Shown: positions 1-9,279, counted from the first letter of the stretch. The stretch: DNA of 64,000 bases from Sphaerotilus hippei (GCF_003201595.1 NZ_QJJS01000003.1:105075-169074), one strand, 5' to 3'. Made by a program: numbers and translations. The notes: a model not told the origin generated them from the sequence alone.

Positions 1-173
1 CGCAGCAGCCCCATGATCAGGAAACCGCTCAGCACGAAGAAGGTGTAGACCGCCGCATCCCCGATGTACGTGCCCGTCAGCGCCGTGTGGTGCACGATCA
101 CCGCCAGCGCGCTGATTCCCCTCAGTCCGTCGAAGCCCTTGATGTGTTGCGCCGGGCCGGTCTTGCTTCCCAT
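1..173 (-). CDS. Acyltransferase 3 family membrane protein, N-terminal part only (cut by left window edge)
   Basis: This is the first 57 codons of a gene running leftwards out of the window. The start is the ATG at 171-173 (MGSKTGPAQH, followed by IKGFDGLRGISALAVIVHHT). The motif FDGLRGISALAVIVHH, with its catalytic-type His, is the opening of the acyltransferase 3 (OafA/NodX-like) family. These are multi-pass inner-membrane enzymes that acylate sugars of O-antigen, capsule or exopolysaccharide. Positions 2-144 are identical base for base to 1248-1390 in the next gene, while the first ten codons differ, so the two are tandem paralogues. The acceptor substrate cannot be told from the sequence. 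Confidence 0.8.
   Translation of the reverse strand, partial: MGSKTGPAQHIKGFDGLRGISALAVIVHHTALTGTYIGDAAVYTFFVLSGFLIMGLL
2..144. repeat. 143-bp direct repeat, copy 1 (identical to 1248-1390)
   Basis: Every base from 2 to 144 matches 1248 to 1390. The block lies in the 5' part of the two tandem acyltransferase genes and codes for the first membrane segments. Outside the block the start regions diverge, which fits either a recent partial duplication or gene conversion between paralogues. Confidence 0.95.
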
Positions 174-267
174 CGATGCCTGCCTTTGGAGGTTGCAGTC
201 GCTACCGGCTCGAGATGCAGCACCCCAGGCCGTCCACGGAATCTGTCGGCCTGTGCAGGGTCCGGGA

Positions 268-1419
268 TCAACCCGGCGACGATCGAAGCGAATCGGTCGA
301 GGCCCTTGCATCAGCGCTCAGTCTCGCCATGATGCCACCCTTGGCACGCGCGACGGGGCGTTCGATCCAATGCATCGACATCGCGGCGAGCACGGTCGAG
401 CCGATCAGCGTCATGATGAAGTTCGCGCTGGCCAGGTGGCTGTGGATCCAGCCGGTGTGCTCGAGCACATACTGGTTCCACTGGATCAGCGGAAAGTGGA
501 AGACGTAGAGCGCATAGGAGATCTGGCCGGCGTACCGCAGCGGTCGCATTTCCAGCATTCGCACCAGATGAGCGTCCTGGAAGTTGGCGATGGTCCACAG
601 GAATCCGCCATACAGCACGATCGAGGCGACGATCATCAGATTGGCGGGCACCGGCAGATACCGGCTCCACAGGCCGTTGCCGGCCTGCGGCATCAGCGAG
701 GTGACGACGATCACGGCCAGCAGCAGGTAGATCACCGCATTGCCGACGAATCCCGAGGCCGCCGGTGACCGGCTGCGGCGCCCGGCCATGCTGATCAGGC
801 AGCCGCCGAGAATGTAGGCAAACCCGACCATCGGCATGGTGTAGGGGGTGATCTCGCTGTCGGTGTGGGAGAACACGAAGTTGTACGTGATCACGCACGA
901 GACCATCGCGGCCACGATCACGCGCAGGTGGTAGCGGGCCGGCACGGCGAGAAACAGCAGGCCGAAGATCAGGTAGAACTGCTGCTCGACCGCCAGGCTC
1001 CAGACATGGGTGAACGATCCCCATTCCTTGCTGACCAGGCCGATGTGGAAATTCTGCAGGTAGGTGGCATACCAGCCCGCATGGGCGGTCAGGTCCTGGT
1101 GGATGCCCAGCCCCCAGCCCAGCACCAGCATCACCGCCAGCGCCAGGTAATAGACCGGAAAGATCCGCAGTGCCCGGCCCAGCCAGAATTTCTTCAACTC
1201 CGCCATCACGCTCGTCTGCAGGGCCTCGATCTGCATGCGGCTCTTCTGCAGCAGCCCCATGATCAGGAAACCGCTCAGCACGAAGAAGGTGTAGACCGCC
1301 GCATCCCCGATGTACGTGCCCGTCAGCGCCGTGTGGTGCACGATCACCGCCAGCGCGCTGATTCCCCTCAGTCCGTCGAAGCCCTTGATGCGCTGGCCGG
1401 GGGTGCTCTTGTTTTCCAT
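268..1419 (-). CDS. Acyltransferase 3 family protein (membrane O-acyltransferase)
   Basis: A protein of 383 residues, probably an inner-membrane enzyme that transfers acyl groups to surface polysaccharide or lipid. The family signature FDGLRGISALAVIVHH is at about residues 13-28. It is followed by about ten hydrophobic segments and the motif SLAVEQQFYL, as in OafA-type proteins. I chose the ATG at 1417-1419 (MENKSTPGQR) because it matches the start of the tandem paralogue at 173; a longer in-frame start at 1473 would add an 18-residue tail without family features. No clear Shine-Dalgarno sequence precedes it. The substrate is unknown and no glycan biosynthesis genes lie beside it in the window. 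Confidence 0.85.
   Translation of the reverse strand: MENKSTPGQRIKGFDGLRGISALAVIVHHTALTGTYIGDAAVYTFFVLSGFLIMGLLQKSRMQIEALQTSVMAELKKFWLGRALRIFPVYYLALAVMLVLGWGLGIHQDLTAHAGWYATYLQNFHIGLVSKEWGSFTHVWSLAVEQQFYLIFGLLFLAVPARYHLRVIVAAMVSCVITYNFVFSHTDSEITPYTMPMVGFAYILGGCLISMAGRRSRSPAASGFVGNAVIYLLLAVIVVTSLMPQAGNGLWSRYLPVPANLMIVASIVLYGGFLWTIANFQDAHLVRMLEMRPLRYAGQISYALYVFHFPLIQWNQYVLEHTGWIHSHLASANFIMTLIGSTVLAAMSMHWIERPVARAKGGIMARLSADARASTDSLRSSPG
1248..1390. repeat. 143-bp direct repeat, copy 2 (identical to 2-144)
   Basis: Second copy of the perfect direct repeat, inside the complete acyltransferase gene, 1246 bp from copy 1. Homologous recombination between the two copies would delete one gene unit and leave a single hybrid gene. 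Confidence 0.95.
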
Positions 1420-1605
1420 GAATGCGTGACTTCTGTGCGTTGGGACGGTAGGGCATGGCGTGCCACGCGACATGGTGCGCGGTCAGCACGGGTTCGACAA
1501 GTCTGCAGTCGGGGGATCGGCGCATCAGTCGGGTCGATCGGTCTTATCTCTCGCGATCGGGCGCCCGTTCCGTCGTCATCACGCAACCCGCTAGCATGCG
1601 CTCCC

Positions 1606-2694
1606 ATGCACGCTTTGCAGATACACGCCGGCCCCCGCGCCCTGGAATCCATCCGCCACCAGGGGCTGCGGCCCCAGGACATCCGGGCCGTGCCCGCGGC
1701 GGCAGGCGGCCCGAAGGGGCTGGTCCTGAACCCGCTGGACCGTTACCTGTTCGCCCACTGGCTGCGCGGCCGGGGACCGTCGGTGCATCTGGTCGGGGCC
1801 AGCGTGGGCGCCTGGCGCATGGCCTGCGCGATGCTGGACGAGCCGGACGCCGCGCTGCGCCGGCTGGCCGTGGACTACGTCGCCGAAAGCTACGACCCGC
1901 CCACCGGCGAGCGCCAGAGCGCCGGCAACATCAGCCGCCGCTTCGCGGTCCTGCTCGAGCGGCATTTCGGCGGACAGCAGGCGCAGGTGCTCCAGCACCC
2001 GCGCCTGCGCCTGCATGTGCTGGCCAGCCGGGGCCGGCGCTGCCTGCGCCGCGAGCACCGGCTGCTGATGCCCCTGGGCGGTGCGGCCGCCTGGGTCGCC
2101 AACGCCGTGGACCGGCGTCACCTCGGGGGCTGGCTGGAGCGTGTGGTGTTCTCCGATCCCCGCGAGCCCCTGCCCCTGAAGCTCGAGGACCTGCCGACCG
2201 AGGAGGTCGCGCTCGAGGCCGCCAACCTGATGCCCGCCATCCTGGCCAGCGGCTCGATCCCGTTCTGGCTGCGTGCGGTGACGTCCATTCCCGGCGCGCC
2301 CGACGGTGCCTACTGGGACGGCGGGCTGACCGATTACCAGTTCCACTGGCCCTGGTCGCGCATCGAGGCCAACCGCGACGGCGCCGGCCTGGTGCTGTAT
2401 CCGCATTTCCAGCCCTCGCTGGTGCCGGGCTGGCTGGACAAGCCGTTCCGGCAGCGGCACCGCATGACGCCGGGGCTGGACAACGTGATCGTGCTCAGCC
2501 CGCGGGCGGACTGGATCGCCCGCCTGCCCGGGGGCAAGCTGCCCGACCGGCAGGACTTCAAGCGTTACGCCAGCGCGCCCGCGCAGCGCATGCAGGCCTG
2601 GCGCGCCGCCATCCAGGCCAGCGAGCAGCTGGCCGACGAATGGCACGAGTGGCTGCAGCAGGGCTGCCCGCTCGACGACGTGCAGCCGCTCTGA
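1606..2694 (+). CDS. Patatin-like phospholipase family protein
   Basis: A 362-residue protein with the layout of patatin-type Ser-Asp acyl hydrolases. It has a glycine-rich oxyanion motif GGPKG at residues 34-38, the nucleophile elbow GASVG at 64-68 (Ser66), and a later DGG motif (YWDGGLTDY) that would supply the catalytic Asp. Patatins hydrolyse phospholipids or other acyl esters. There is no signal peptide, so it is probably cytosolic. The start ATG at 1606 directly precedes the conserved part (MHALQIHAGP). It lies 48 bp upstream of an HSL-type hydrolase on the same strand, so the two may be co-transcribed. The substrate is not known. Confidence 0.82.
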   Translation: MHALQIHAGPRALESIRHQGLRPQDIRAVPAAAGGPKGLVLNPLDRYLFAHWLRGRGPSVHLVGASVGAWRMACAMLDEPDAALRRLAVDYVAESYDPPTGERQSAGNISRRFAVLLERHFGGQQAQVLQHPRLRLHVLASRGRRCLRREHRLLMPLGGAAAWVANAVDRRHLGGWLERVVFSDPREPLPLKLEDLPTEEVALEAANLMPAILASGSIPFWLRAVTSIPGAPDGAYWDGGLTDYQFHWPWSRIEANRDGAGLVLYPHFQPSLVPGWLDKPFRQRHRMTPGLDNVIVLSPRADWIARLPGGKLPDRQDFKRYASAPAQRMQAWRAAIQASEQLADEWHEWLQQGCPLDDVQPL

Positions 2695-2742
2695 ACGGCG
2701 CACCTCCCGCTCTTTCCCTCTTCCCCTGCTGTCGATCTGTCC

Positions 2743-3687
2743 ATGCCCACCAGAGAACTGACCCCGGCCATGCGTGAACTGCTGGCGCGCATGCGCCGGG
2801 TCCGCCGCCCGGCCTTCCACCAGCTGACGCCGCAACAGGCGCGTGCGGCCTACGAGCTCGCGGCCGAGGTGCTGGAGCCCCCGCGTGCCGCGCTGGCCCG
2901 CGTCGAGGATTTCGAGCTGCCGGTCGCGCCCGGCGCGGGCCGCCGGGCGCGTCTGTATGCCCCCGCGAACGGCCCGTTGCCGGTGCTGCTCTACCTGCAC
3001 GGGGGCGGCTTCACCATCGGCGGGCTGGAGACGCACGACAGCCTGTGCCGCCAGCTGTCGCTGCGCAGCGGGGCGGCGGTGGTCGCGCTCGACTACCGGC
3101 TGGCTCCGGAGCACCGCTTTCCGGCGGCCGTCGACGACAGCTGGGCGGCGCTGCACTGGCTGGCGGGGGAGGGGGCGGCCCGGCTGGGCCTGGACGGCGC
3201 CCGGCTGGCGGTCGGTGGCGACAGCGCCGGCGGCACGCTGGCCGCGGTCGCCGCCCTGCATGCCCGCGATGTCGGCCTGCCGCTGGCCCTGCAGGTGCTG
3301 ATCACGCCGGGCACGACGGCGCACGCGGACACGCCCTCGCACGCACGCTACGCCGAGGGCTTCCTGCTCGAGAGCGAGGCGATCCGCTGGTTCTTCGATC
3401 ACTACATCGACCGCGAGCAGCGCGGCGACTGGCGTTTCGCGCCGCTGCTGGCCGACGACCTGGAGGGCGTGGCCCCGGCCTGGGTCGGCCTGGCCGAATG
3501 TGATCCGCTGGTCGACGAAGGCCTGGCCTATGCCGACCGGCTGCGCCTGGCCGGCGTGCCGGTGGCGCTCGAGCTCTGGCGCGGCGTGACCCACGACTTC
3601 ATCAAGCTCGGCCGGGCGCTGCCCGAGGCCGCCCAGGCCCAGGCTGCCATCGCCCTGGCGCTGCGCGAGGCGCTGGGCCTGGACTGA
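2743..3687 (+). CDS. Alpha/beta hydrolase, hormone-sensitive-lipase (acetyl esterase) family
   Basis: A 314-residue esterase of the HSL/Aes family. The oxyanion motif HGGGF is at residues 86-90 and the nucleophile motif GDSAGG at 159-164 (Ser161). The acid (ECDPLVDEG) and histidine (GVTHDF) motifs follow near the C-terminus, so the catalytic triad is complete. The family hydrolyses short-chain acyl esters in the cytoplasm. It follows the patatin-like gene by 48 bp, suggesting a small lipid/ester-hydrolysing operon. Length is normal for the family. Confidence 0.88.
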   Translation: MPTRELTPAMRELLARMRRVRRPAFHQLTPQQARAAYELAAEVLEPPRAALARVEDFELPVAPGAGRRARLYAPANGPLPVLLYLHGGGFTIGGLETHDSLCRQLSLRSGAAVVALDYRLAPEHRFPAAVDDSWAALHWLAGEGAARLGLDGARLAVGGDSAGGTLAAVAALHARDVGLPLALQVLITPGTTAHADTPSHARYAEGFLLESEAIRWFFDHYIDREQRGDWRFAPLLADDLEGVAPAWVGLAECDPLVDEGLAYADRLRLAGVPVALELWRGVTHDFIKLGRALPEAAQAQAAIALALREALGLD

Positions 3688-3726
3688 ACGGCCGGCCGCG
3701 TGTGGCGTGGCGTGATGTGCTGTCGC

Positions 3727-4728
3727 TCAGGGGCTGCGCACCCGGGCCGGCTTGATCAGGCTGCGCACCCGCGGGCGCACCAGCCGTGTCGCGGCGCTGC
3801 CCGTCGGCTGCGCCGCTGCCCGCGCGGGCGCCGGTGCGGTGTCGCTGGACTCGCTCACCGGGGAGTTGACGCTGCCCGCCGCGGCCGCGACAGGCACGGC
3901 GACGGGCTGCACCTCGTAGCGGGGCGGCCAGTCGCGCAGCGTGGCCCGGCGCATCAGCGCCATGCCCGAGTCCGCCGCGAAGGTGCGCTCCCAGACGTGG
4001 GTCACCAGCGTGCGGCCGACCCGCTCGGTGACCAGCACGGTCGAGCAGCGTGTGCCGTAGCGGCCGTCGGCGGTGCGAACGAAGACCGGCGCGAGCTCGC
4101 GTTCCAGCGCCAGCGGCACCCCGGTGGACGGCAGTTCGTCGTCGGGCGCCCCTTCGCGGCAGGCGAGCGCGGCCAGCAGCCGCATCGCCAGCGCCTCGGC
4201 GCCGGGCTCGGCCGGGTCCTCCAGCGCCGCCGCCAGGTCCGCCTTGAGGCGGCGCACCTTGGGCCACGGCTCGTCGAAATGACCGTTGGACAGACCGAAC
4301 AGGCCCTTGTCCAGCCGCCGCGCGTAACCGTGGCGGTTCGACATCCAGTGGCATTCACCCCGGCTGAAATCCGCGGTGATCAGGTTGAAGCCGTTGTGGC
4401 CGCTGAGCGAGGCATGCACCCAATAGCGGTCGGGCGGCTGCTCGCCGGTGAGCCAGCGGGTGACCAGCGAGCCGCGCGTGGGCGCCTTCGGGTCGTTGCG
4501 CACCGGGTCGCGGATGTTGGTCAGCAGCGCCAGCCGGCCGCGCGGGCTCAGGCCCAGCCAGGTGCCGCCGGCGGCCAGGTCCCGTCCGGACAGGATCTCA
4601 GGGCCCTGCGCCTCGGGGGTCCACCAGCCCAGGCGGGCGGCCGGGCGGTCGAAGAATTCATCACGGTTGGCCGCCAGGACCAGGGGAAAACGGCGGCTGA
4701 GGTCCAGTGCAATCGCGGCCAGGCACAT
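3727..4728 (-). CDS. NRDE family protein (TANGO2-like)
   Basis: A 333-residue protein that opens with MCLAAIAL and contains the family-defining AANRDEFFDRP motif at about residues 19-29. This family (NRDE, eukaryotic TANGO2) starts with a Cys after Met and may be an N-terminal-nucleophile type fold; its biochemical role in bacteria is unsettled. The conserved part ends near residue 268 (WPPRYEVQP). The remaining ~65 residues are Ala/Pro/Ser-rich and low in complexity, an unusual tail for a family usually of 250-270 residues. It is convergent with the upstream hydrolase and followed 69 bp away by the DUF4936-ygfZ pair on the same strand. Confidence 0.85.
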   Translation of the reverse strand: MCLAAIALDLSRRFPLVLAANRDEFFDRPAARLGWWTPEAQGPEILSGRDLAAGGTWLGLSPRGRLALLTNIRDPVRNDPKAPTRGSLVTRWLTGEQPPDRYWVHASLSGHNGFNLITADFSRGECHWMSNRHGYARRLDKGLFGLSNGHFDEPWPKVRRLKADLAAALEDPAEPGAEALAMRLLAALACREGAPDDELPSTGVPLALERELAPVFVRTADGRYGTRCSTVLVTERVGRTLVTHVWERTFAADSGMALMRRATLRDWPPRYEVQPVAVPVAAAAGSVNSPVSESSDTAPAPARAAAQPTGSAATRLVRPRVRSLIKPARVRSP

Positions 4729-4797
4729 CTCGGGGTACGCATCGCTCCAGGGGACAGGGGGCGCCCGCTCGGGGCGGCACGGGCGCCGATTGTGACC

Positions 4798-5112
4798 TCA
4801 GCGCCCGAAACCCTCCAGATGGCGATCCCCGAGCCGGGCCGAGGGCAGCGCCGCCGTGGCCTCGATCAGCGCGGCCAGCCGCAGCGGGTCCAGGCCGTCG
4901 GGGTGGCTGTAGATCTCCATCCACGTCAGCGGGGCCCGTTCGTCCGTGGCGGGGCCGGCCGGCCCGATCGGCACGCGCTGCAGCCGGCGGGCGTGCAGCC
5001 CGGGCCAGCGCCGCTTCAGCGCCTGCTGCGCCGCATCGACCTCGAGGCCCGCCGCGCTGGCCTGGTCGGCCGGCACGCGGTAGTAGACATAAAGCTCCAG
5101 TCCGGTGCCCAC
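4798..5112 (-). CDS. DUF4936-like small protein
   Basis: A 104-residue cytosolic protein that I assign to the DUF4936 family from its opening (LELYVYYRVPAD) and the WMEIYSHPDGLD segment near the middle. Its function is unknown. The start codon lies only 4 bp beyond the stop of ygfZ, so the two are almost certainly translated from one message. In betaproteobacteria such proteins are, as I recall, often found next to ygfZ, which would link it loosely to Fe-S cluster maintenance. That link rests on context only. Confidence 0.7.
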   Translation of the reverse strand: MGTGLELYVYYRVPADQASAAGLEVDAAQQALKRRWPGLHARRLQRVPIGPAGPATDERAPLTWMEIYSHPDGLDPLRLAALIEATAALPSARLGDRHLEGFGR

Positions 5113-5116
5113 CGTC

Positions 5117-6067
5117 TCAGGTCGCCTGTTCGTGGGGCAGGGCGTAGGGCAGCGGGCGGGTGCTCAGCAGCGGGCCGTCGGCGCTGCCCAGGTGCAGCGT
5201 GCCGGAGCCGGTCACCGCGATCTTCAGTTCGGCCAGCGCCAGGTGGCCGCCATCGGGCTGGGGCGCGGACAGCGCGACCACGCCGGCCGGCTGGCCCGGG
5301 TCGCCGCTCCAGACCACGTCCTGGCCGGGCTGCATCACGCTGTCGCCGGCGAGCAGGAAGGCGCGGCGCTTGAGCTTGCCCAGGTACTGGCTGCGCGCGA
5401 CCACCTCCTGGCCGGGGTAGCAGCCCTTCTTGAAGTCGACGCCACCGACCAGCTCGTAGTTCAGCATCTGCGGCACGAACTGGCCGCTGGTGGCCGCGAC
5501 CACCGGGGCCACGCCGGAGGCCACCTCGAGCCAGCGCCAGTGCGCGGGCTCGAGCGCCGGCAGGCCGGCCAGCACCAGCCCGGCCCGGGCCACCGGTCCG
5601 AGCCAGAGCGCCCGGGCCACGCCGGCGGCGTCGGGCAGGCCGATGAGCATGGCGCCATCCTCCAGGTCCAGCTTGCCCCAGGGCGCCAGCGCCTGCGCGC
5701 CCAGGTGGGCGAGCGCGTCCGCACCGACGATGCCCAGCGTGGCCAGCTCGGCCGTCGCGTCGTCGAGCCTGGCCTGGGCGCGCATCACGAACATCGACAG
5801 GCGCTTGAGCGCGGCGGGCAGCACGTCGGACTGGCAGGACAGCCAGAGCGTTTCCCCGCCTTGCCGGGCGTAGATGAAACTCGCGAGCATGCGGCCCTGC
5901 GCACTGCAGTACGCGCCCAGCCGGGCGTGCGACGCATCCAGGCGGCTCACGTCGTTGCTCAGCTGTCCATGCAGGAAGGTGGCGGCGTCGGCCCCCTGGG
6001 CACGCAGGACGCTGCGATCGTCGAGACGGCAGGCCCCGCCGGGGCCGGAGTAGGCGATGTGGTTCAT
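5117..6067 (-). CDS. ygfZ: Folate-binding protein YgfZ (Fe-S cluster assembly/repair factor)
   Basis: A 316-residue protein of the aminomethyltransferase-like YgfZ/CAF17 family. These tetrahydrofolate-dependent proteins help make or repair certain Fe-S enzymes such as MiaB. The hallmark KGCYPGQE, with its conserved Cys216, is at residues 214-221; the N-terminal FLHGQLSNDV segment is also typical. The gene is followed by the DUF4936-like gene with a 4-bp gap. Its start region overlaps the start of the oppositely transcribed mltG by about 11 bp, so both genes must carry promoter signals inside each other's coding DNA. Confidence 0.93.
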   Translation of the reverse strand: MNHIAYSGPGGACRLDDRSVLRAQGADAATFLHGQLSNDVSRLDASHARLGAYCSAQGRMLASFIYARQGGETLWLSCQSDVLPAALKRLSMFVMRAQARLDDATAELATLGIVGADALAHLGAQALAPWGKLDLEDGAMLIGLPDAAGVARALWLGPVARAGLVLAGLPALEPAHWRWLEVASGVAPVVAATSGQFVPQMLNYELVGGVDFKKGCYPGQEVVARSQYLGKLKRRAFLLAGDSVMQPGQDVVWSGDPGQPAGVVALSAPQPDGGHLALAELKIAVTGSGTLHLGSADGPLLSTRPLPYALPHEQAT

Positions 6068-7148
6068 GGGCTCATTATCATCACCGGCTGTGCAGCGGTG
6101 GCGTGGTCGGGTATCCAGCTTGAAAAGACAGAAAACTCAGAGACGTGGGCGCTGGTGGCGCCGGGCGCTGGTGGCGTCGATCCTGCTGGCGGCCGGCCTG
6201 GCCGGGGCCGCGTACTGGTGGCTCGAGCAGCCGCTGGAGCTGGCCGCGCCGACGGTCGAGGTCGACGTGCAACCGGGCCAGACGCCGCGCCAGCTGGCCC
6301 AGGCGCTGACGGACGGCGGCGTGCGCACCCGGCCCGTCCTGCTCTACCAGTGGTTCCGCTGGTCGGGGGACGCCCGCCGCATCCGCGCGGGCAGCTATGA
6401 ATTCGAGCGGGGCATCACGCCCGCGGCGCTGCTGCGCAAGCTGGTGGCCGGTGACGAGACGCTGGCGCGGGTGCGTTTCATCGAAGGCTGGACCTTCCGG
6501 CAGATGCGTGCCGAGCTGAACCGCTCGACCGACCTGCGCCCGGAGAGCGCGACGATGGACGACGCCGCGCTGATGGCCGCGCTGGGCTCGCCCGGGCGGC
6601 TGCCCGAGGGCCAGTTTTACCCGGATACCTACACCTATTCACGCGGCAGCAGCGACCTGGCCCTGCTGCGCCGGGCCCACGAGGCGATGCGTCGCCGGCT
6701 GGCCGAGGCCTGGGCGCAGCGCACCGAGGATCACCCCATCCAGACCGAGCAGGACCTGCTGGTGCTGGCGTCGATCGTCGAGAAGGAGACCGGCCGGGCC
6801 GAGGACCGGGGCCGGGTGGCCGCGGTGTTCCTGAACCGGCTGCGCCTGGGCATGCCGCTGCAGACCGATCCGACCGTGATCTACGGCCTGGGCGAGCGCT
6901 TCGACGGCAACCTGCGCCGCATCGACCTGCAGACCGACACCCCGTTCAACACCTACACCCGCACCGGCCTGCCGCCCACGCCCATCGCGATGCCCGGCGC
7001 GGCCGCGCTGCGCGCGGTCATGCAGCCCGACCGCAGCCGGGCGCTGTACTTCGTCGCCCGGGGCGACGGCAGCAGCGAATTCAGCGACAACCTGGCCGAC
7101 CACAACCGGGCCGTCGAGCGCTACCAGCGCTCCGGCCGACAACGATGA
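6057..7148 (+). CDS. mltG: Endolytic murein transglycosylase MltG (YceG-like)
   Basis: A 363-residue inner-membrane protein that cuts nascent peptidoglycan strands and helps set glycan length. A basic N-terminus is followed by one membrane segment (about residues 37-58). The LysM-like and catalytic YceG domain comes next, with the motif SIVEKETG placing the catalytic Glu at residue 242, and [10 protein letters not shown] after it. The start is uncertain: ATGs at 6057 and 6066 both overlap divergent ygfZ, and a TTG at 6119 would give a shorter cytosolic tail. The stop overlaps the tmk start (ATGA), as in the widespread mltG-tmk-holB order. Confidence 0.92.
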   Translation: MWFMGSLSSPAVQRWRGRVSSLKRQKTQRRGRWWRRALVASILLAAGLAGAAYWWLEQPLELAAPTVEVDVQPGQTPRQLAQALTDGGVRTRPVLLYQWFRWSGDARRIRAGSYEFERGITPAALLRKLVAGDETLARVRFIEGWTFRQMRAELNRSTDLRPESATMDDAALMAALGSPGRLPEGQFYPDTYTYSRGSSDLALLRRAHEAMRRRLAEAWAQRTEDHPIQTEQDLLVLASIVEKETGRAEDRGRVAAVFLNRLRLGMPLQTDPTVIYGLGERFDGNLRRIDLQTDTPFNTYTRTGLPPTPIAMPGAAALRAVMQPDRSRALYFVARGDGSSEFSDNLADHNRAVERYQRSGRQR

Positions 7149-7798
7149 GCGATGCGAGCATGAACCCCACACCGTCCCCGACCGGTCCCGCCGGCTGCTT
7201 CATCACGGTCGAGGGCATCGACGGGGCGGGCAAGACCAGCCATGTCGAGGCGCTGGCGCAGCGCTGGATCACCCGCGGCCTCGAGGTCGTGCGCACCCGC
7301 GAGCCCGGAGGCACCGAGCTGGCCGAGGCGTTGCGCGCGCTGGTGCTGGCCCGGCCGATGGATGCGCTGACCGAAGCGCTGCTGGTGTTCGCCGCCCGGC
7401 GTGACCACCTGGTCCGGGTGATCGAGCCCGCGCTGGCGCGCGGGGCGGTGGTGCTGTGCGACCGCTACACCGACGCCACCTTCGCCTACCAGGGCGGTGG
7501 CCGCGGCTTCGACCTGGCGGTGCTGACGCAGCTGGAGTCCTGGGTGCAGCAGGGCCGCCAGCCCGACCTGACGCTGTGGTTCGACCTGCCCCCGGCGGTG
7601 GCCGCGGCCCGCCGCGCCGCCGCGCGGGTGCCCGACCGCTTCGAGGCCGAGCCGCTCGCCTTCTTCGAGGCCGTGGCGGCGGGCTACCAGCGCCGTTTTG
7701 CCCAGGCCGGTGCACGCGTGGCCCGGCTGGACGCCTCGCTGACCCCGGGCGAGGTCGCCGCCCAGATCGCCGCGGCGCTGGAGGCCCGGTCATGGTGA
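7145..7798 (+). CDS. tmk: Thymidylate kinase
   Basis: A 217-residue cytosolic enzyme that phosphorylates dTMP to dTDP with ATP, essential for DNA synthesis. The P-loop GIDGAGKT is at residues 24-31, the [10 protein letters not shown] nucleotide-binding motif follows at about 52, and the [12 protein letters not shown] segment is the DRY motif of the family. The start ATG overlaps the mltG stop by 4 bp and the stop overlaps the holB start, so translation is probably coupled across the three genes. Confidence 0.96.
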   Translation: MSDASMNPTPSPTGPAGCFITVEGIDGAGKTSHVEALAQRWITRGLEVVRTREPGGTELAEALRALVLARPMDALTEALLVFAARRDHLVRVIEPALARGAVVLCDRYTDATFAYQGGGRGFDLAVLTQLESWVQQGRQPDLTLWFDLPPAVAAARRAAARVPDRFEAEPLAFFEAVAAGYQRRFAQAGARVARLDASLTPGEVAAQIAAALEARSW

Positions 7799-8877
7799 GC
7801 GCGGTGCGAGCGGTGCGGGCGCCGTCGCTGCCGCCGACCCGCCACGGCCTGCTGCCCTGGCTGCGGCCGGAGCTGTCGCGCGCGCTGCGTGACCAGCAGG
7901 GCCATGCGCTGCTGGTGCACGGCCCCGAGGGAGTCGGGCAGATGGAGTTCGCACTGGCGCTGGCGCAGGCCTGGCTGTGCGAGACCGACGCGGCCGCGCG
8001 CCCCGATGGCCTGGCCTGCGGGCGGTGCCCGTCGTGCCATCTGGTCGACGAGCGCAGCCACCCCGACCTGAGGCTGATCGTGCCCGACGCGCTGAAGGCC
8101 GAGGCCGGGCTGTCGGCCGACGACGGCAGCGACGACGAGGGCCGCAAGCGCAAGCCCAGCCGCGAGATCCGGGTCGAGCAGATCCGCGCCGCGCTGGAGT
8201 TCAGCGCGCTGACCGCCGGGCGCTCGCGCCACAAGGTCATGGTGCTGCACCCGGCCGAGGCGCTGAACGCGGTGGCGGCCAACGCGCTGCTGAAGACGCT
8301 GGAGGAGCCGCCCGGCGGCCTGCGCTTCGTGCTGAGCTGCGGCGCGCCCGAAGCCCTGCTGCCGACGATCCGCAGCCGCTGCCAGGATCTGCGCCTGCGG
8401 GTGCCCGAGCGTGAGGTGGCGCTGGCCTGGCTGCAGGACCAGGGGCTGGAGCAGGCCGCCGTGCTGCTCGATGCCAGCGGCCTGCAGCCGCTGCAGGCCC
8501 TGGCGCTGGCCCGTCAGGGCCTGGGCGCCGACGTGTGGCTGGGCTTTCCGGCGGCCGCCCGCGCCGGCGTGCTCGAGGCCACCACCAGCTGGACCGTGCC
8601 GCTGCTGATCGACGCGCTGCACAAGCTCTGCCACGACAGCCTGATGGTCACGCTGGGCCAGTCGCCGCGCTTCTTCGCGCATGGCGCGCCGGTGCCGGCG
8701 GGCTCGGTCGGGCGCCTGACGGCCTGGTCGGCGCGGCTGCGTGACCGCGCCCGGCAGGCCGAGCACCCGTGGAGCGCCGGCCTGGCGTTCGAGGCGCTGA
8801 TGATCGAGGCCCGGCAGCAGCTCGGCGGCGTGCCGGCGCGTGGCGGTGGTCAAGCCGGGCCGCGGCCGGGCCGATAA
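7792..8877 (+). CDS. holB: DNA polymerase III subunit delta' (clamp loader)
   Basis: A 361-residue clamp-loader subunit of the replicative polymerase. Four cysteines (63, 76, 79, 82; motif CGRCPSC) form the zinc-binding module of delta'. [10 protein letters not shown] and TIRSRCQ are the conserved AAA+ and SRC motifs. The P-loop position reads GPEGVGQM, with Gln50 in place of the Lys, as expected for a subunit that does not hydrolyse ATP. There is an insertion of charged residues (about 107-124) after the zinc module. The ATG at 7792 overlaps the end of tmk by 7 bp. Confidence 0.94.
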   Translation: MVSAVRAVRAPSLPPTRHGLLPWLRPELSRALRDQQGHALLVHGPEGVGQMEFALALAQAWLCETDAAARPDGLACGRCPSCHLVDERSHPDLRLIVPDALKAEAGLSADDGSDDEGRKRKPSREIRVEQIRAALEFSALTAGRSRHKVMVLHPAEALNAVAANALLKTLEEPPGGLRFVLSCGAPEALLPTIRSRCQDLRLRVPEREVALAWLQDQGLEQAAVLLDASGLQPLQALALARQGLGADVWLGFPAAARAGVLEATTSWTVPLLIDALHKLCHDSLMVTLGQSPRFFAHGAPVPAGSVGRLTAWSARLRDRARQAEHPWSAGLAFEALMIEARQQLGGVPARGGGQAGPRPGR

Positions 8878-8887
8878 ACTCGAAACC

Positions 8888-9265
8888 ATGAACGAACCCA
8901 TCTCGCGCCTTCCCACGACCTCCAGTGCACGGCCCAGCGTCATCCAGCTGGTGTTCCGCGAGAAGGGGGCGCTCTATGCCGCCTACGTGCCGCTGTTCGC
9001 CGAAGGCGGGCTGTTCGTGCCGACCAACCGCGAATACCGCCTCGGCGAGGACCTCTACCTGCTGCTGACCCTGCCCGACGACCCGCAGCGCTATCCGGTG
9101 GCGGGCAAGGTGGCGTGGATCACGCCGGCCAATGCCTCGGGCGGGCGCACCCAGGGCGTGGCCGTGCGGTTTCCGGTCGACGAGAAGACCCGCGCGCTGC
9201 GCATCCGCATCGAGGAGATGCTCGGCACCTCCATCCAGTCCTCCAAGCCGACCCAGACCATCTGA
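8888..9265 (+). CDS. pilZ: PilZ domain protein (type IV pilus assembly)
   Basis: A 125-residue single-domain PilZ protein. The typical strands LYAAYVPLFAEGGLFVPT and the later GRTQGVAVRFP are seen. The RxxxR c-di-GMP motif of canonical PilZ domains is not evident, which matches the founding PilZ pilus protein rather than c-di-GMP receptors. It sits between holB and tatD, 10 bp after the holB stop, the conserved place for pilZ in Gammaproteobacteria and Betaproteobacteria. The likely role is type IV pilus biogenesis through PilB/FimX-like partners, inferred from the family. Confidence 0.88.
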   Translation: MNEPISRLPTTSSARPSVIQLVFREKGALYAAYVPLFAEGGLFVPTNREYRLGEDLYLLLTLPDDPQRYPVAGKVAWITPANASGGRTQGVAVRFPVDEKTRALRIRIEEMLGTSIQSSKPTQTI

Positions 9266-9279
9266 GCCCGGCGTCCGCC

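Noticed and set aside
7922..7945. Loss of the P-loop lysine in holB as a sign of a broken gene
   Set aside because: Delta' subunits of the clamp loader normally do not bind or hydrolyse ATP, and the zinc module and SRC motif are intact.
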